Of a DNA stretch of 64,000 bases, positions 33,377 through 44,354 are shown piece after piece (positions within the stretch are counted from its first letter, which is position 1; each line of letters begins with the position of its first letter). A program made the position numbers and the translations under genes. This DNA is from Adenophora triphylla var. japonica (lineage: Eukaryota > Streptophyta > Magnoliopsida > Asterales > Campanulaceae). The notes below the pieces were generated by a model. It saw only the letters and a list, made by a program, of their open reading frames with translations, did not search any database and was not told the origin of the DNA. The stretch spans positions 536,001 through 600,000 of the forward strand of contig JAFEMH010000528.1 in assembly GCA_022495995.1 (NCBI GenBank), read 5' to 3'.

Positions 33377-34246
33377 GGGAGTAATTTTTCTTTTTGTGAA
33401 ATGAATCGCGAAAGTATCGGATTGCAGCTTTCTTTCTCTAGGAGGTTATCCCCGACCCCGACCACCTCCCCTAGTAGCTCATCCCCCTACCCCTCCTACT
33501 ACCACCACATTCAATTTCAAAAGATTCTTCTTCCTCACTTTGTTGGGTATTTGGATTTTGATAATCAAAATCATCGTTGGGGGAGGAAGAACCAACATGT
33601 GACTTGCCTAAATTGCTTCTTCTTTGATTTCCAGCCATTTGTGTAAGATAAAATGAAGTTCGTAAACAAAATGTAGCTTAAAATGGATGAAAATGAAGAA
33701 AAACACTAATTTCGTTAAAAAACTAACTGAAAATGAGGTAATATTTAACTGGAAATTGGATGAGAGTAAGAGAATATGTGAATATTTGATAATAGAAGAT
33801 AAAAGGTAGAGAGAAATAATGTGGAAATGAAATGGGAGGGAGGTAATATTTATAGTTAGTTTTAATGCTTTAATTTTTTTAATTTTTTTTGGGTTAAATC
33901 CGTTAGGAAACTAATTGGATTTCTGGAAAGGGGGGACATCCGGACTGACAGGTGCCAGGCGGGGGCAGCACATGGCAGGCGCAGAGGGAGTAGCCGTTGG
34001 CGGCCCAGCAGCCTAAGCCCAATGGTCATATGACCGTTTGAAATTTGAAATTGATTTGTCGGTTTACCGGTTAAACCGGCGGTTTAACCGTCGATTTTTA
34101 ACCGGCGGTTGACCGATTTTTTGAACCACCAAAACGTAACCAAACCTCCCAACAATCGGTTTCGGTTAAATCGGACCGGTTCAACCACATTGACCGGTTT
34201 TGAACCGGTCGATTAGCCGGCCCTGGCCCGATTTTGGCCACGTCTA
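33377..34246 (-). mobile_element. 5' end of the split hAT element
   Basis: On the minus strand the terminus reads TAGACGTGGCCAAAATC (34246 inward), a hAT-type terminal inverted repeat start. Subterminal sequence rich in ACCGGTTAA/CGGTTTAACC motifs follows (34040-34215). An ATG at 33638-33636 opens about 85 codons (MAGNQRRSNLGKSHVG..., Ser/Glu/Gly-rich) that run into the element C LTR at 33376. The continuation of the transposase is at 5721-4437. The other hAT terminus is not in the window, so the 8-bp TSD cannot be tested. Confidence 0.78.
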
Positions 34247-34254
34247 CAGCCAAG

Positions 34255-34838
34255 TCCAACCACTGCCACAGACACCGCTCTGCCATCACCACCACACTAA
34301 TAACAACTAACACAGTTCAACTAACCAAATTGCAACTGAAAAAATTAAACCAAATACCAACTGAGACTTATTATACTGATTCAAAAATTAACATAATAAT
34401 TTTCACAAGTATGAACAAATTATAAAATAGTCCATTCACATAATCATATTTCAAATAGAACCACCAAGGAGAAAAAGACTTTGTTGACTGGAGAAACCAA
34501 CGCTGGAGATGGAGGAAGGCGCAGAGGTGAGGAGGCGGTTTGCAGATCTAGGGGTGAAAGGTCTGATATGGCTCGAAGTTGAAAGAATATTGTGTTAGGG
34601 CTCGGATTTGAGGAGCAAAACCAGATGCGGCCGGGAGGAAAAGACCGTCGATCACCTATTGTGGGGAAATGAAGGTAATTAGAGAAGGGAATGACTTGGA
34701 TGGGTAAAAGTCAGATGTGGGATGATGGTGGTTAGGCGATGCGAGGCAAGGCAAGGCGAGGCGAGGGGAAGAAGATGGGGGGTTATAGCGGGCAGCCATT
34801 TTGGAAGTGATATAGAGGAGTGAATGTGTGGCTTTTAT
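34255..34838. other. No gene seen
   Basis: Purine-rich, with short G-rich runs near 34740-34790 (GGCAAGGCGAGGCGAGG). I see no coding or repeat structure beyond that. Confidence 0.5.
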
Positions 34839-34846
34839 ATTTCAAC

Positions 34847-35236
34847 TAAGGATGAAAATTTGATCGAACCTGATCCGAATCGAAGACGATTCGATCTGAA
34901 AAATTAGGGTTTGATTTGCAATTCTTAAAATTCGATCGGGTTCGGATCACGCTGCTGATCCGATTGAAAACCGACTCGAATATTATTCCTTTATTTGTGT
35001 TTGTAAGTGAGATTTTTAACTATTTTCTATGGAATATTAAAATTGTGTTTAAAAATAAATTTTACTCAATCATATTTGAGCTAAAAATAGACTTTTAGTA
35101 CAATTCGGGTCGGATCGGGTCGATCACGGAATTTTAGATTTTTGGGTCAGATCGAGTTTGGATCGGCAAAATTAAGATTCAGATCGGGTTCGGATCAGAA
35201 ACGATCCGATCCGAACCTGACCCGTTGCCATCCCTA
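34847..35236. mobile_element. hAT-type MITE, 390 bp, 8-bp TSD
   Basis: Flanked by perfect 8-bp direct repeats ATTTCAAC (34839-34846 and 35237-35244). The termini are imperfect inverted repeats, left TAAGGATGAAAATTTGATCG and right (complement) TAGGGATGGCAACGGGTCAG, the well-known plant hAT signature. The interior holds more GATCGGGTTCGGATC-type subterminal repeats and no transposase. Confidence 0.92.
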
Positions 35237-35244
35237 ATTTCAAC

Positions 35245-35974
35245 CGGACATAAAAGGTTAGGGTTAGATGGGTTAATCATAAATAATTTTTATATATTAA
35301 CTCCTTTATATTTATGAAAATGATTATAAGGGTCAATAATTTCAGTATTGAATATTTTTAACTCTTAATACTTTTGCCTCAGTCAATTTCATAATTTTTG
35401 TAAGGACAACTCAGCATTTTGACGACGTTACCATGTCATATCATCATTTTTAACGGATATTTGGATGGAAGATTGACGTAAGGACGAAAAAACAAAAAAA
35501 TATGGAGTTAAGGGGGTAAACGACAAAATAATACAATCTGTACTAAAACAAGAAAGTGAATATAGATTAGGATGAAATAGGTACTTATCTCCTTATACCT
35601 AGGTATAAAAGTATATTTTTTTTCATAAATTTTCACATTTTCTTAAAAAATAGTAAAAATCGCTCATATATCTAAAGATATAAGACAAGAATTTGGAAAA
35701 AAAAAGAAGACGTGAAGGGGACGACAAACAACGTTGAAATGCTGCACACAAAATGCAAACAAGAATTGAGTCCTTAAAGTGTCAAATTTGGATTAAGCGC
35801 GGTGACGGAATAGGTACGGCAAAACGAAATTTTGCACATGGTATGGGAAAAGAAATTTGGATTTTCATGGAATTTTAATGTCGGCTTTTAATAGCGTGTG
35901 AGCTTTTGGATTTTGTCTGTGCATGGGCCTTTAGTAGAATGATTTGTGATTGGGAGCCCTTCTTTTTTGATATA
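35245..35974. other. AT-rich spacer, no gene seen
   Basis: AT-rich non-coding DNA up to the Helitron 3' end. No open frame of note and no clear repeats. Confidence 0.5.
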
Positions 35975-36139
35975 CTAGCAGCAAACCCGTGCGATGCACG
36001 ACGATTATATGTATCCATACGTGTACTGAAATAGTAAATCGAAATACTAAAGTGTGAGTACTACTTAAACATTTTGAAATACTTCTTGAAACAAAATATT
36101 CCTAGTAGATTTATCACTTGAAGAACTATAATATTCAAT

Positions 36140-36912
36140 ATAAGATATCCCAATATAAAGACCCTTCAGATTAGTTACTCTTGAAGAACTTTATTCAATA
36201 GGAACCGCAAATAATATACATCTCCACTCTCCGGTGGCACATAATATATTCGACCAATAGCAAAACCCTGTTTCATGGGAACCATTCGTGAAAATTTAAT
36301 TTCCAAACAAACTTCGTATGGTACTTTGTATGCGTAAGATTTCGTCCTTTGGGATATTTTTTATTTGCATCCATCCACGTCAAAAACATACTTTGTGCAA
36401 CTGACTCCCTATTCATAATTGTCGTAGTAGTATCTGAATCTGAGAAGACTACACTCTGTTCATTGGGAAGGTAATATAAGACGTTTCCCCTGGTTCGAAG
36501 CATCAGTATCTCCCCTCAAAAAGGCATAAGATATCCCAATATAAAGACCCTTCAGATTAGTTACTCTTGAAGAACTTTATTCAATAGGAACCGCAAAATA
36601 ATATACATTTCCACTCCCCGGTGGCACATAATATATTCGACCAATAGCAAAACCCTGTTTCATGGGAACCCATTCGTGACAATTTAATTTCCAAACAAAC
36701 TTCGTATGGTACTTTGTATACATAAGATTTCGTCCTTCGGGATATTTTTATTTGCATTCATTCACGCCAAAAACATACTTTGTGCAACTGACTCCCTATT
36801 CATAATTGTCGTAATAGTATCCGAATATGAGAAGACTACACTCTGTTCATTGGGAAGGTAATATAAGACGTTTCCCCTGGTTCGAAGCATCAGTATCTCC
36901 CCTCAAAAAGGC
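36140..36912. repeat. 386-bp tandem duplication inside the Helitron
   Basis: Copy 1 is 36140-36526 and copy 2 is 36526-36912, offset 386 bp and nearly identical, with a few substitutions and 1-bp indels. Both copies carry the same deletion junction, so the deletion came first. Confidence 0.93.
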
Positions 36913-37613
36913 ATCTTGCAAACCTTTATATATCTCATATCTAAGTTGTTTTTGGTTTAATCAACTATAATTCAGACGCGAAGATTTAATCATACTATAG
37001 GCATACAGGACGAATTGTTGAAGTAAGCGACCCAAAAGCAAAATGGTTTTCGGTTCAAATTCCCATTCATGTAGGCTCGACGCAAAAAATTCTCTCATAC
37101 TGACCTTCTTCCGTCGACCAAAATCAATCCTTTTATTTGAGAGAGGAATATCTTCTCGACACCCATCTTCAGCGTAAGGAAACAATAATGGATGTTGCAA
37201 ACCCAAATAAGCCGAATTCAATTGATTAATCCTCTTAAGCAATCCAGATTGAGTCTCAACCAAACCATCTCTCTCATCAATGCAATCTTCAACATCTCCA
37301 ACAATCCATACTACTACATCAAAAGCAAAAGGAAAATTATATGTTCGTCCGTCGCCTCCACGTCTGCCGATTGGATTAAGTTTATCATTTTCCCCGCCCT
37401 CAATAAACATTTTATCCTTTGTCATTCAAAAAGATTTGGCCAACACATTCTCTTTGTCAAACATATCTTTCAAATCTGAAACTAAAGAACCATGAAGATC
37501 CCCCACATCTGAATCTTGCATGTAACAATGTGGAATAAGTTAATATACTTATCAACCTTTCAAAATATTAAAATTATTAATTTACCTAACAGAGGATTTG
37601 CGATTTGATATCT

Positions 37614-37618
<5 letters not shown>

Positions 37619-37687
<69 letters not shown>
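37619..37687. repeat. (TA)n microsatellite in Helitron coding sequence
   Basis: About 34 TA units, placed exactly where the Helitron reads KFAQLYIY (codons TAT ATA TAT). Confidence 0.97.
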
Positions 37688-37853
37688 CTGTGCGAATTTT
37701 AGGGATTCACATTCAATGGGTAACAAACTTCCAGTTAAATGATAATTTCGACCATGAAACTTGAAAACTTGTGGCGATTTCCCTTGGTTGACGTGATGGT
37801 CAATTTTCCCTCTCATTGAAGTAAAGGCAAACATATTATTATAGGACTATATG

Positions 37854-39516
37854 TGTTGGTGTAATGCCCTAGGCTATAGTTATGTTTGACTTGAACCGTT
37901 ATGTATCATCTTTATGATTTATTATAGAGCGCGTTTAATCTGTTCATTATATGTTTGCATGTTTATTATATTGAACTGCGTCCCTAGTTGTTGTGAACAA
38001 CTAATGTAAGTTGGTAATTGATAATCATGGAGATGATTATATGCATGGAGATGCACATTACACTTATGGATACTTGCTAGAGAACAAGTATTGGACTTGA
38101 CCTACTTATGAGATATATGACATGGTCTGTTGTCATGATTAAATCTCATGATAATCGTGTTATTGAATCCTTAGTACCTGAGATTATCATTGTCTTCCAC
38201 ATGACGAAGATCGTGTTTGATATAGTCTAACACTATCTTTAATCGGATAGCAATAAGGGCTATGTTAGCACGATTGGACTCATGTAGGGAAGAATGATAA
38301 GTCAAGACGGGATTTGTCCCTCTTATGAAGAGAGATGTTTGCTTGGGCCCCTCGATGAATGATGTTGATGAAATGTGTGGCCACACTCAAGTGATTTGAT
38401 AGAGATCAAATTCATTTGAATTATCAACATATTCGAAATCGAGAAAGCATTGAACGGAATGAGTTGACATAGACCATGACTCATGTTCAATTGGACATCG
38501 TGGACAAGGGATTATGACATTGGATCTATCAAGGAATCAAGCTTTGATGTTATATTTAATTGGGTGGACATAATGATTTGCTAGAAGTCACTTATGTCTT
38601 GTGAGGTTGATGTTTCAACTCACTACCAACATAAAATATAATTTCTAAAGGGTCACACACAAAATAACGAATTTGATTCGGGCTGAAGTTATGGAATCTG
38701 GACTCATGGGCGACCGCTGAGGTGTACTATGGGCGACCGCCCACAAGTCAATTGTTGACTTGGGCAACCGCTCAGGTGGATAAAGGCGACCGCTCAAAAG
38801 TATTTCGAAAATAGTGCATGAAAGACTGTACAGGTGGGCGACCGTCCAGCCCCAGGTGGGCGACCGCCCATGTGGGATTTTCGAATAAGGACAAAAGCAC
38901 TGTACAACTGGGAGACCGCCCAACCCTTGGTGGGCGACCGCCCAGCCCCCATTTCAGCAATACGTTTTGGCTTCGAATTAGGACTTTTCTCCCTAACAGT
39001 TAGGGATATTAATAAAGTATAAATATGTCCTTTTGTCCCAGCCATAACATACGATTTTAGGGCCTTTAGAAACACAAATTCCTTGATTTTGATTGAGAAT
39101 CAAACATCAAAACACCCTAGATTCAATTCCATAATAAGCCATAGATTATTGAAAAGTGTTTCAATAATCAAGAGGATCATCTAGCAATCCAACAAGAAGG
39201 TGTTCTTGGATTCATTCGCGTGTGAATTATCGATAGAGGGTGATAAGTTAATCACGAAGAGCTTGAAGTCTTCCGTTCGTTGATTCATCACAAGGTAAAG
39301 AACAAGGAGAAGATCAAAACCTTAATCAACGGTTTTGAGATTCGTTTTGAAATTCAATTTTCAGATTCGAATTCAAGCTAAACATAATCGCATTTAAGGT
39401 ATGTAAATTCTATCTCATATAAATTTCTAATCTCTTCATGCTAGACGGATCTTAGGGCTAGGGTTTTGATGTTATTTGTAAATCTTCCGATGCGTTTGTA
39501 ACCTCAAAACCTAACA
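37854..39516 (+). repeat. 5' LTR of Ty1/copia element
   Basis: A 1663 bp LTR, TGTTGG...CTAACA, preceded by TSD ATATG (37849-37853). A TATA box (TATAAATA, 39018-39025) lies about 60 bp after an array of TGGGCGACCGCCCA-type palindromes (38707-38955). No gene inside. Confidence 0.95.
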
Positions 39517-39517
39517 G

Positions 39518-39529
39518 TGGTATCAGAGC
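39518..39529 (+). other. Primer binding site of the copia element (tRNA-iMet type)
   Basis: TGGTATCAGAGC, the classic plant Ty1/copia site complementary to the 3' end of initiator methionine tRNA, is one base after the LTR. Confidence 0.95.
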
Positions 39530-40389
39530 CCTGTCTTGCCATGATTAGGATTGAAATTGCATGCTAGATTTAATATGATTATTTGCTACAATGTGATATG
39601 AAATAGATCTAGATTCCATGTGTTTTGTTTCTATGAAAAATAAGTATTTGAGATATGCCATATTCATGATTAATGATAAATTAATTAGATTAGTTTATCA
39701 CATAGGTTATTAATCTATTAATATGATTATTTAGATTTGTAATTTCTCAAAATTAAATCAAATTGTTTGTATAAAATTTTGTGAAGCCCTATGTTCATGA
39801 TTATGTTCACATGAGATCTATGTTACAACCATGCGATGTTTGTTACATGTTGAAAATCTTTTAAATATTTAAGTCTTATGCCATTTCTTGATTAGAACAC
39901 TTGTAAAATTTTAGGGTATTTTGATGTAGTTTCAGCCATAGTTGGGTGCATCATTATATCTTGATTTGTGACCAAGATGAGATTATGGTTGATGTAGTTT
40001 TGGCCATAGTCAGGTGCATCGTTCCATGTCTCATATGTTTGAAAAGGGTTTTGACTTAATTGGTACTTTCAAATAAGATTTGACCCAAGGCATAGATGAG
40101 ATTTAAAACATGTTTTTGACATATGATGTCTAAGAAAATCACATAAAAGATCTAAGAGTCATATAGTGATATGATTGATGTTTCTACCTAAATAGCTTGA
40201 TTTCGGGTATTAGCTTAGTTAAACCGGAATTAAGTGAAATATGGATCTTAGCCTACTATGATTATATGATACATGCTTGTATTTGAAGATGTATAATTTA
40301 GTGGGAGTATTTATGAAATACATTATTTGCAGATGATAAATGTGTTGATATTTATATATGTTTATATTGTTTGCATATTTTATTGTAGA

Positions 40390-41200
40390 ATGGCTACACA
40401 CAATAATCAACCCTTGTCACTGCGATCTGTCCTTGAGAAGGACAAGCTTGATAAGAACGGTACAAACTATTCTGATTGGATCATAAGCCTTAGAATTGTT
40501 CTAAAGTAAGAGAAGAAATTGTACGTTCTCAATGAACCCATTCCACCTCAACCTGCTCCAAATGCTTCTAGGGTTGATAGGGATGCACATAAGAAACATA
40601 ATGATGATTCTACATATATTGCATGCCTTATGCAAGCCACTATGTCTAAGGCTCTTCAGAAGGACCTTGAGCACATAGATGTAGCATTTGATCTTGCTGA
40701 GCGCTTAAAAGAAATGTTCCAAGTGCAAGCAAGAAATGAGAGGTATGATGTGGTTAAGTCCCTGACTGCATGAAAGATGCAAGAAGGGAAATCGGTGGGA
40801 GCTCATGTCCTTAAGATGAAGGGTTACATTGAGCGTCTCGAAAGGCTTGGAAATCCTTTGAGTTTGGAACTCGCCACGGATTTGATATTGAATTCATTGC
40901 CTGAAAGTTATAGTCATTTTATTATGCATTATCACATGACTGGCATGGATAAGAATCTCTCGGAATTGCATGCAATGCTTAAGACCGCAGAGATGAATAT
41001 CAAGAAGCCTAAAATCGATACTGTGTTAATGGTTAACAAAGGCAAAGGTTGCCGATGCCAAAGAGGCTCCCAAGGCATCTCAAAAGGATGCGGTTTGCTA
41101 CCATTGCCAAGAGATTGGTCATTGGAAGCGCAACTGCAAGCCTTACAAGGAAGGCCTACAGGCGAAGAAGGGCAATGCGATTGCTACTACTTTAGGTATC
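40390..41200 (+). pseudogene. Copia gag, broken
   Basis: Starts MATHNNQPLSLRSVLEKDKL. It carries the UBN2/copia gag core (YSDWIISLRIVLK ... VDRDAHKKHNDDSTYIACLM ... LKMKGYIERLERLGNPLS) and a CCHC knuckle CYHCQEIGHWKRNC (about 41094-41135). Stops occur at 40507-40509 and 40771-40773, and a frameshift lies just before the knuckle (about 41040). The rest is colinear with plant copia gag. Confidence 0.9.
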
Positions 41201-43643
41201 TATATGATAGATATTTTCCTTTCTGTTTCTAGTTCATGGGTATTAGATACCGGATGTGGATCTCACATTTGTTTAAATGTGCAGGGACTGATAAATAGGA
41301 AGCTACTCAAACAAGGTGAAGTTGACCTGCGTGTTGGGAATGGAGCAAGGGTTGCTGCATTAGCCGTAGGGACATATGATGTAACTTTACCTAGTGGCTT
41401 AGTACTTGTTTTGAATAATTGTTACTATGTTCCGGATTTGAGTAGGAATATTATTTATGTTTCTTGTTTGGATAATGAGGGATATAATTTTCTTATTGCG
41501 AATAAGAAGTTTTATATTTATTTAAATGATATGCTTTATGGTATTGCAAATTCATTTAATGGCCTTTATGTTCTTGATGTTGATGAGAAACAAAATAGTG
41601 TTGAAAATGTTTATCATGTGGACAAGAAGTCTAAACCGAATGACGTGAACAACACGTTCATGTGACATTGCCGGCTTGGTCATATAAACGAGAAACGCAT
41701 TTCTAAACTCCACAAAGATGGAATGTTAGACTCACATGATTATGAATCATATGAGATATGTGAATCTTATTTATTGGACAAAATGACCAAACCACCCTTC
41801 ACTAAGAGTAGTGAAAGGGCTAGTGACTTATTAGGCCTAATACATACTGATGTATGCGGACCAATGAACAGCATTGCTAGGAAAGGATTTCGGTATTTCA
41901 TTACATTCACTGATGACTTATCTAGATATGGCTATGTCTATCTGATAAAGTCAAAGAGTGAATTGTTTGAGATGTTTAGAACATTTCAAAATGAAGTACA
42001 AAATCAACTTGGCAAAACAATTAAAGCACTTCGATCCGATCGTGGTGGTGAGTATTTGAGCCAAGAATTTGACAATCATCTCAAAAATTGAGGAATTGTT
42101 TCAGAGTTGACTCCACCCGGAACGCCACAATGGAATGGTGTTTCCGAGAGGAGGAATAGAACCCTATTAGATATGGTTCGTTCGATGATGAGTCAAGTAG
42201 ACCTTCCTATATCCTTTTGGGGACATGCATTAGAGACTGTTGCGTTCACACTGAACAGAGTCTCTACTAAATCGGCTCCTAAGACCCCACATGAGATGTG
42301 GTATGGAAGAAAACCTAGTTTGTCTTTCATGAGGATTTGGGGTTGCGAAGCTTATGTGAAGAGACTTGTCTCTGATAAGTTAGACCCTAAATCCGACAAG
42401 GTTATTTTCATTGGTTACTCTAAGGAAACCAAAGGGTATTATTTTTACAACCGCAATGAGAACAAAGTGTTTGTTGCTCGATATGGTGCTTTTCTTAAGA
42501 AACAGTTTCTCAATAAATCATCTAGTGGGAGTAAAATTGATCTTGAAGAAGTTCAAGAACCCGAAAATAACATGGAACCGATAGTAGAGACTGAACCAAC
42601 TCCACAAGAAGTTGTGAAACCGGTTCAAGATCCACAAGTCCATCGTAGATCAGATAGGTTACGATCCGCACCCGAGAGATATGAATTTCTCGTGTCGGAA
42701 AGTAATGAAGTGAAAGTCATTGTGAATGACGAACCTACTTCCTATCAAGAGGCGATGTCCGATCCCGATTCGGATAAATGGTTAGAAGCCATGAAGTCCG
42801 AATTGCAATTCATATCGGATAATCAAGTTTGGAACTTGATTGAGCCACCCGAAGGTGTAAAAACCATAGGGTGCAAGTGGGTCTTCAAGAAGAAGACTGA
42901 CATGGATGGGAAGGTGAATACTTATAAGGCTAGGCTTGTAGCAAAGGAATATAGGCAAACTCATGGTGTAGACTATGATGAAACCTTCTCGCCTGTTGCC
43001 ATGTTTAAGTCTGTTAGAATATTGATTGCCATAGCCGCATATTATGACTATGAGATATGGCAAATGAATGTCAAAATCGCTTTCCTTAACGGAAAACTGC
43101 TTGAGGATGTGTATATGACACAACCCGAAGGTTTTGTAGATCCACGAAATTCTAGTAAGGTGTGAAAGTTGCAAAGATCCATTTATGGATTAAAGCAAGC
43201 TTCTAGGAGTTGGAATCTTCGGTTCGATGAGAAAATCAAAGAGTTTGATTTTATCAAGAACGAAGATGAACCTTGTGTATACATGAAATTCAGTGGGAGC
43301 ATTGTGCTATTTCTCTTATTGTATGTAGATGATATCTTACTCATTGGAAATGACATTCCTGCGCTTGAGACTGTCAAGTCTTGGTTAGGGAAGTGTTTCT
43401 CAATGAAAGATATGGGCGAAACCGCTTACATCCTTGGTATCAAGATCTATAGAGATATATCAAAGAGGATGATTGGTTTGAGTCAAAGTACCTACATTGA
43501 CAAGGTTCTTAGAAGATTCAAAATAGAAAATTCTAAGAGAGGAAACTTGCCAATGGGTCATGGTGTTACTCTTAGCAAGACGCAGTGTCCTAAGACAACT
43601 GATGAGCGAAAGAGAATGAATGAAGTTCCATACGCTTCGGCTA
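41200..43643 (+). pseudogene. Copia protease-integrase-RT, broken and 3'-deleted
   Basis: Protease WVLDTGCGSHIC (about 41235-41270), the GAG-pre-integrase HCRLGHINEKR (41667), an integrase core with HTDVCGP, FTDDLSRYGYV and SDRGGEY, the KVIFIGYS block, then RT with KWVFKKKTDMDGK and catalytic YVDDILLIGND (43321-43353). In-frame TGA codons interrupt it at 41663, 42089 and 43163. The frame ends at NEVPYASAIE, in the RT/RNase H connection, because a deletion joins it to the 3' LTR at 43644. RNase H and the polypurine tract are gone, so the copy is immobile by itself. Confidence 0.92.
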
Positions 43644-43897
43644 TTGAAGTCTTCCGTTCGTTGATTCATCACAAGGTAAAGAACAAGGAGAAGATCAAAA
43701 CCTTAATCAACGGTTTTGAGATTCGTTTTGAAATTCGATTTTCAGATTCGAATTCAAGCTAAACATAATCGCATTCAAGGTATGCAAATTCTACCTCATA
43801 TAAATTTCTAATATCTTCATGCTAGACGGATCTTAGGGCTAGGATTTTGATGTTATTTGTAAATCTTCCGCTGCGTTTGTAACCCCAAAACCCAACA
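43644..43897 (+). repeat. 3' LTR remnant of the copia element
   Basis: The last 254 bp of the LTR, aligned without gaps to 39263-39516 with nine substitutions by my count (about 3.5%). It is followed by the matching TSD ATATG at 43898-43902. Confidence 0.95.
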
Positions 43898-43902
43898 ATA
43901 TG

Positions 43903-43990
43903 TTCTTCCGACAATGTTTACTTCTTTCCGATAAATCACGTAACAAACGTCGTAAAACTTCAAAAGCTGCTCTTAGTAGCAGTAATTTTA
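43903..43990 (-). mobile_element. Helitron N-terminal fragment beyond the copia insertion
   Basis: On the minus strand this reads a block ending in FEVLRRLLRDLSERSKH and then CRKNI, which runs up to the TSD. Across the copia element the frame resumes with SYNNMFAFTSM. In plant Helitrons these two blocks are adjacent, which shows the copia element split one Helitron. I see no Helitron 5' terminus with confidence further right. Confidence 0.82.
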
Positions 43991-44346
43991 TTATAACCTT
44001 ATTACAACATAAGTTATTATTCTCATGTATTTAACGTTTTAGATATCAAATTGATGTTTATATATTAGTCTTTGATTTACAAAGAATGCAACTACAATTA
44101 AAAAAAAAAAATTTGTAATGTGTACGAATATAAAAGAAAAATAATTTATAGACTTAAAATGAAAAAAACAAATTAAATATCCACATCTAAATTTAAAAAT
44201 TATCGTTAATACAAAAAAACTTTTATTAATTATTTAAAAATTAAAAATTAGTAATTAGTAATTTTTCACTAAATATTGATCAAACTTTAATTATTAAATA
44301 AACAAAAATACATACATTTTTATTTTTTCAACTACTCACTCAGATA
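43991..44346. other. AT-rich sequence, no gene seen
   Basis: Very AT-rich, possibly the Helitron 5' region or host spacer. No terminal signature recognised. Confidence 0.4.
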
Positions 44347-44354
44347 CTAATAAA

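Larger units (their letters stand above)
35975..37853 (-). mobile_element. Helitron remnant, 3' part
   Basis: The 3' terminus on the minus strand ends CTAG (35978-35975) followed by host T. It is preceded at 9 nt by a hairpin with stem CGTGC/GCACG (35988-36000), which is the Helitron terminal signature. Coding pieces of the Helitron Rep-helicase protein on the same strand include FAFTSMRGKIDH and YHLTGSLLP...KFAQLYIY (37690-37834), then LNSAYLGLQHPLLFPYAEDG (about 37160-37220), then LPNEQSVVF with TKFVWK (36290-36470). The Rep catalytic region and most of the helicase are deleted. The frame is broken throughout. Confidence 0.9.
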
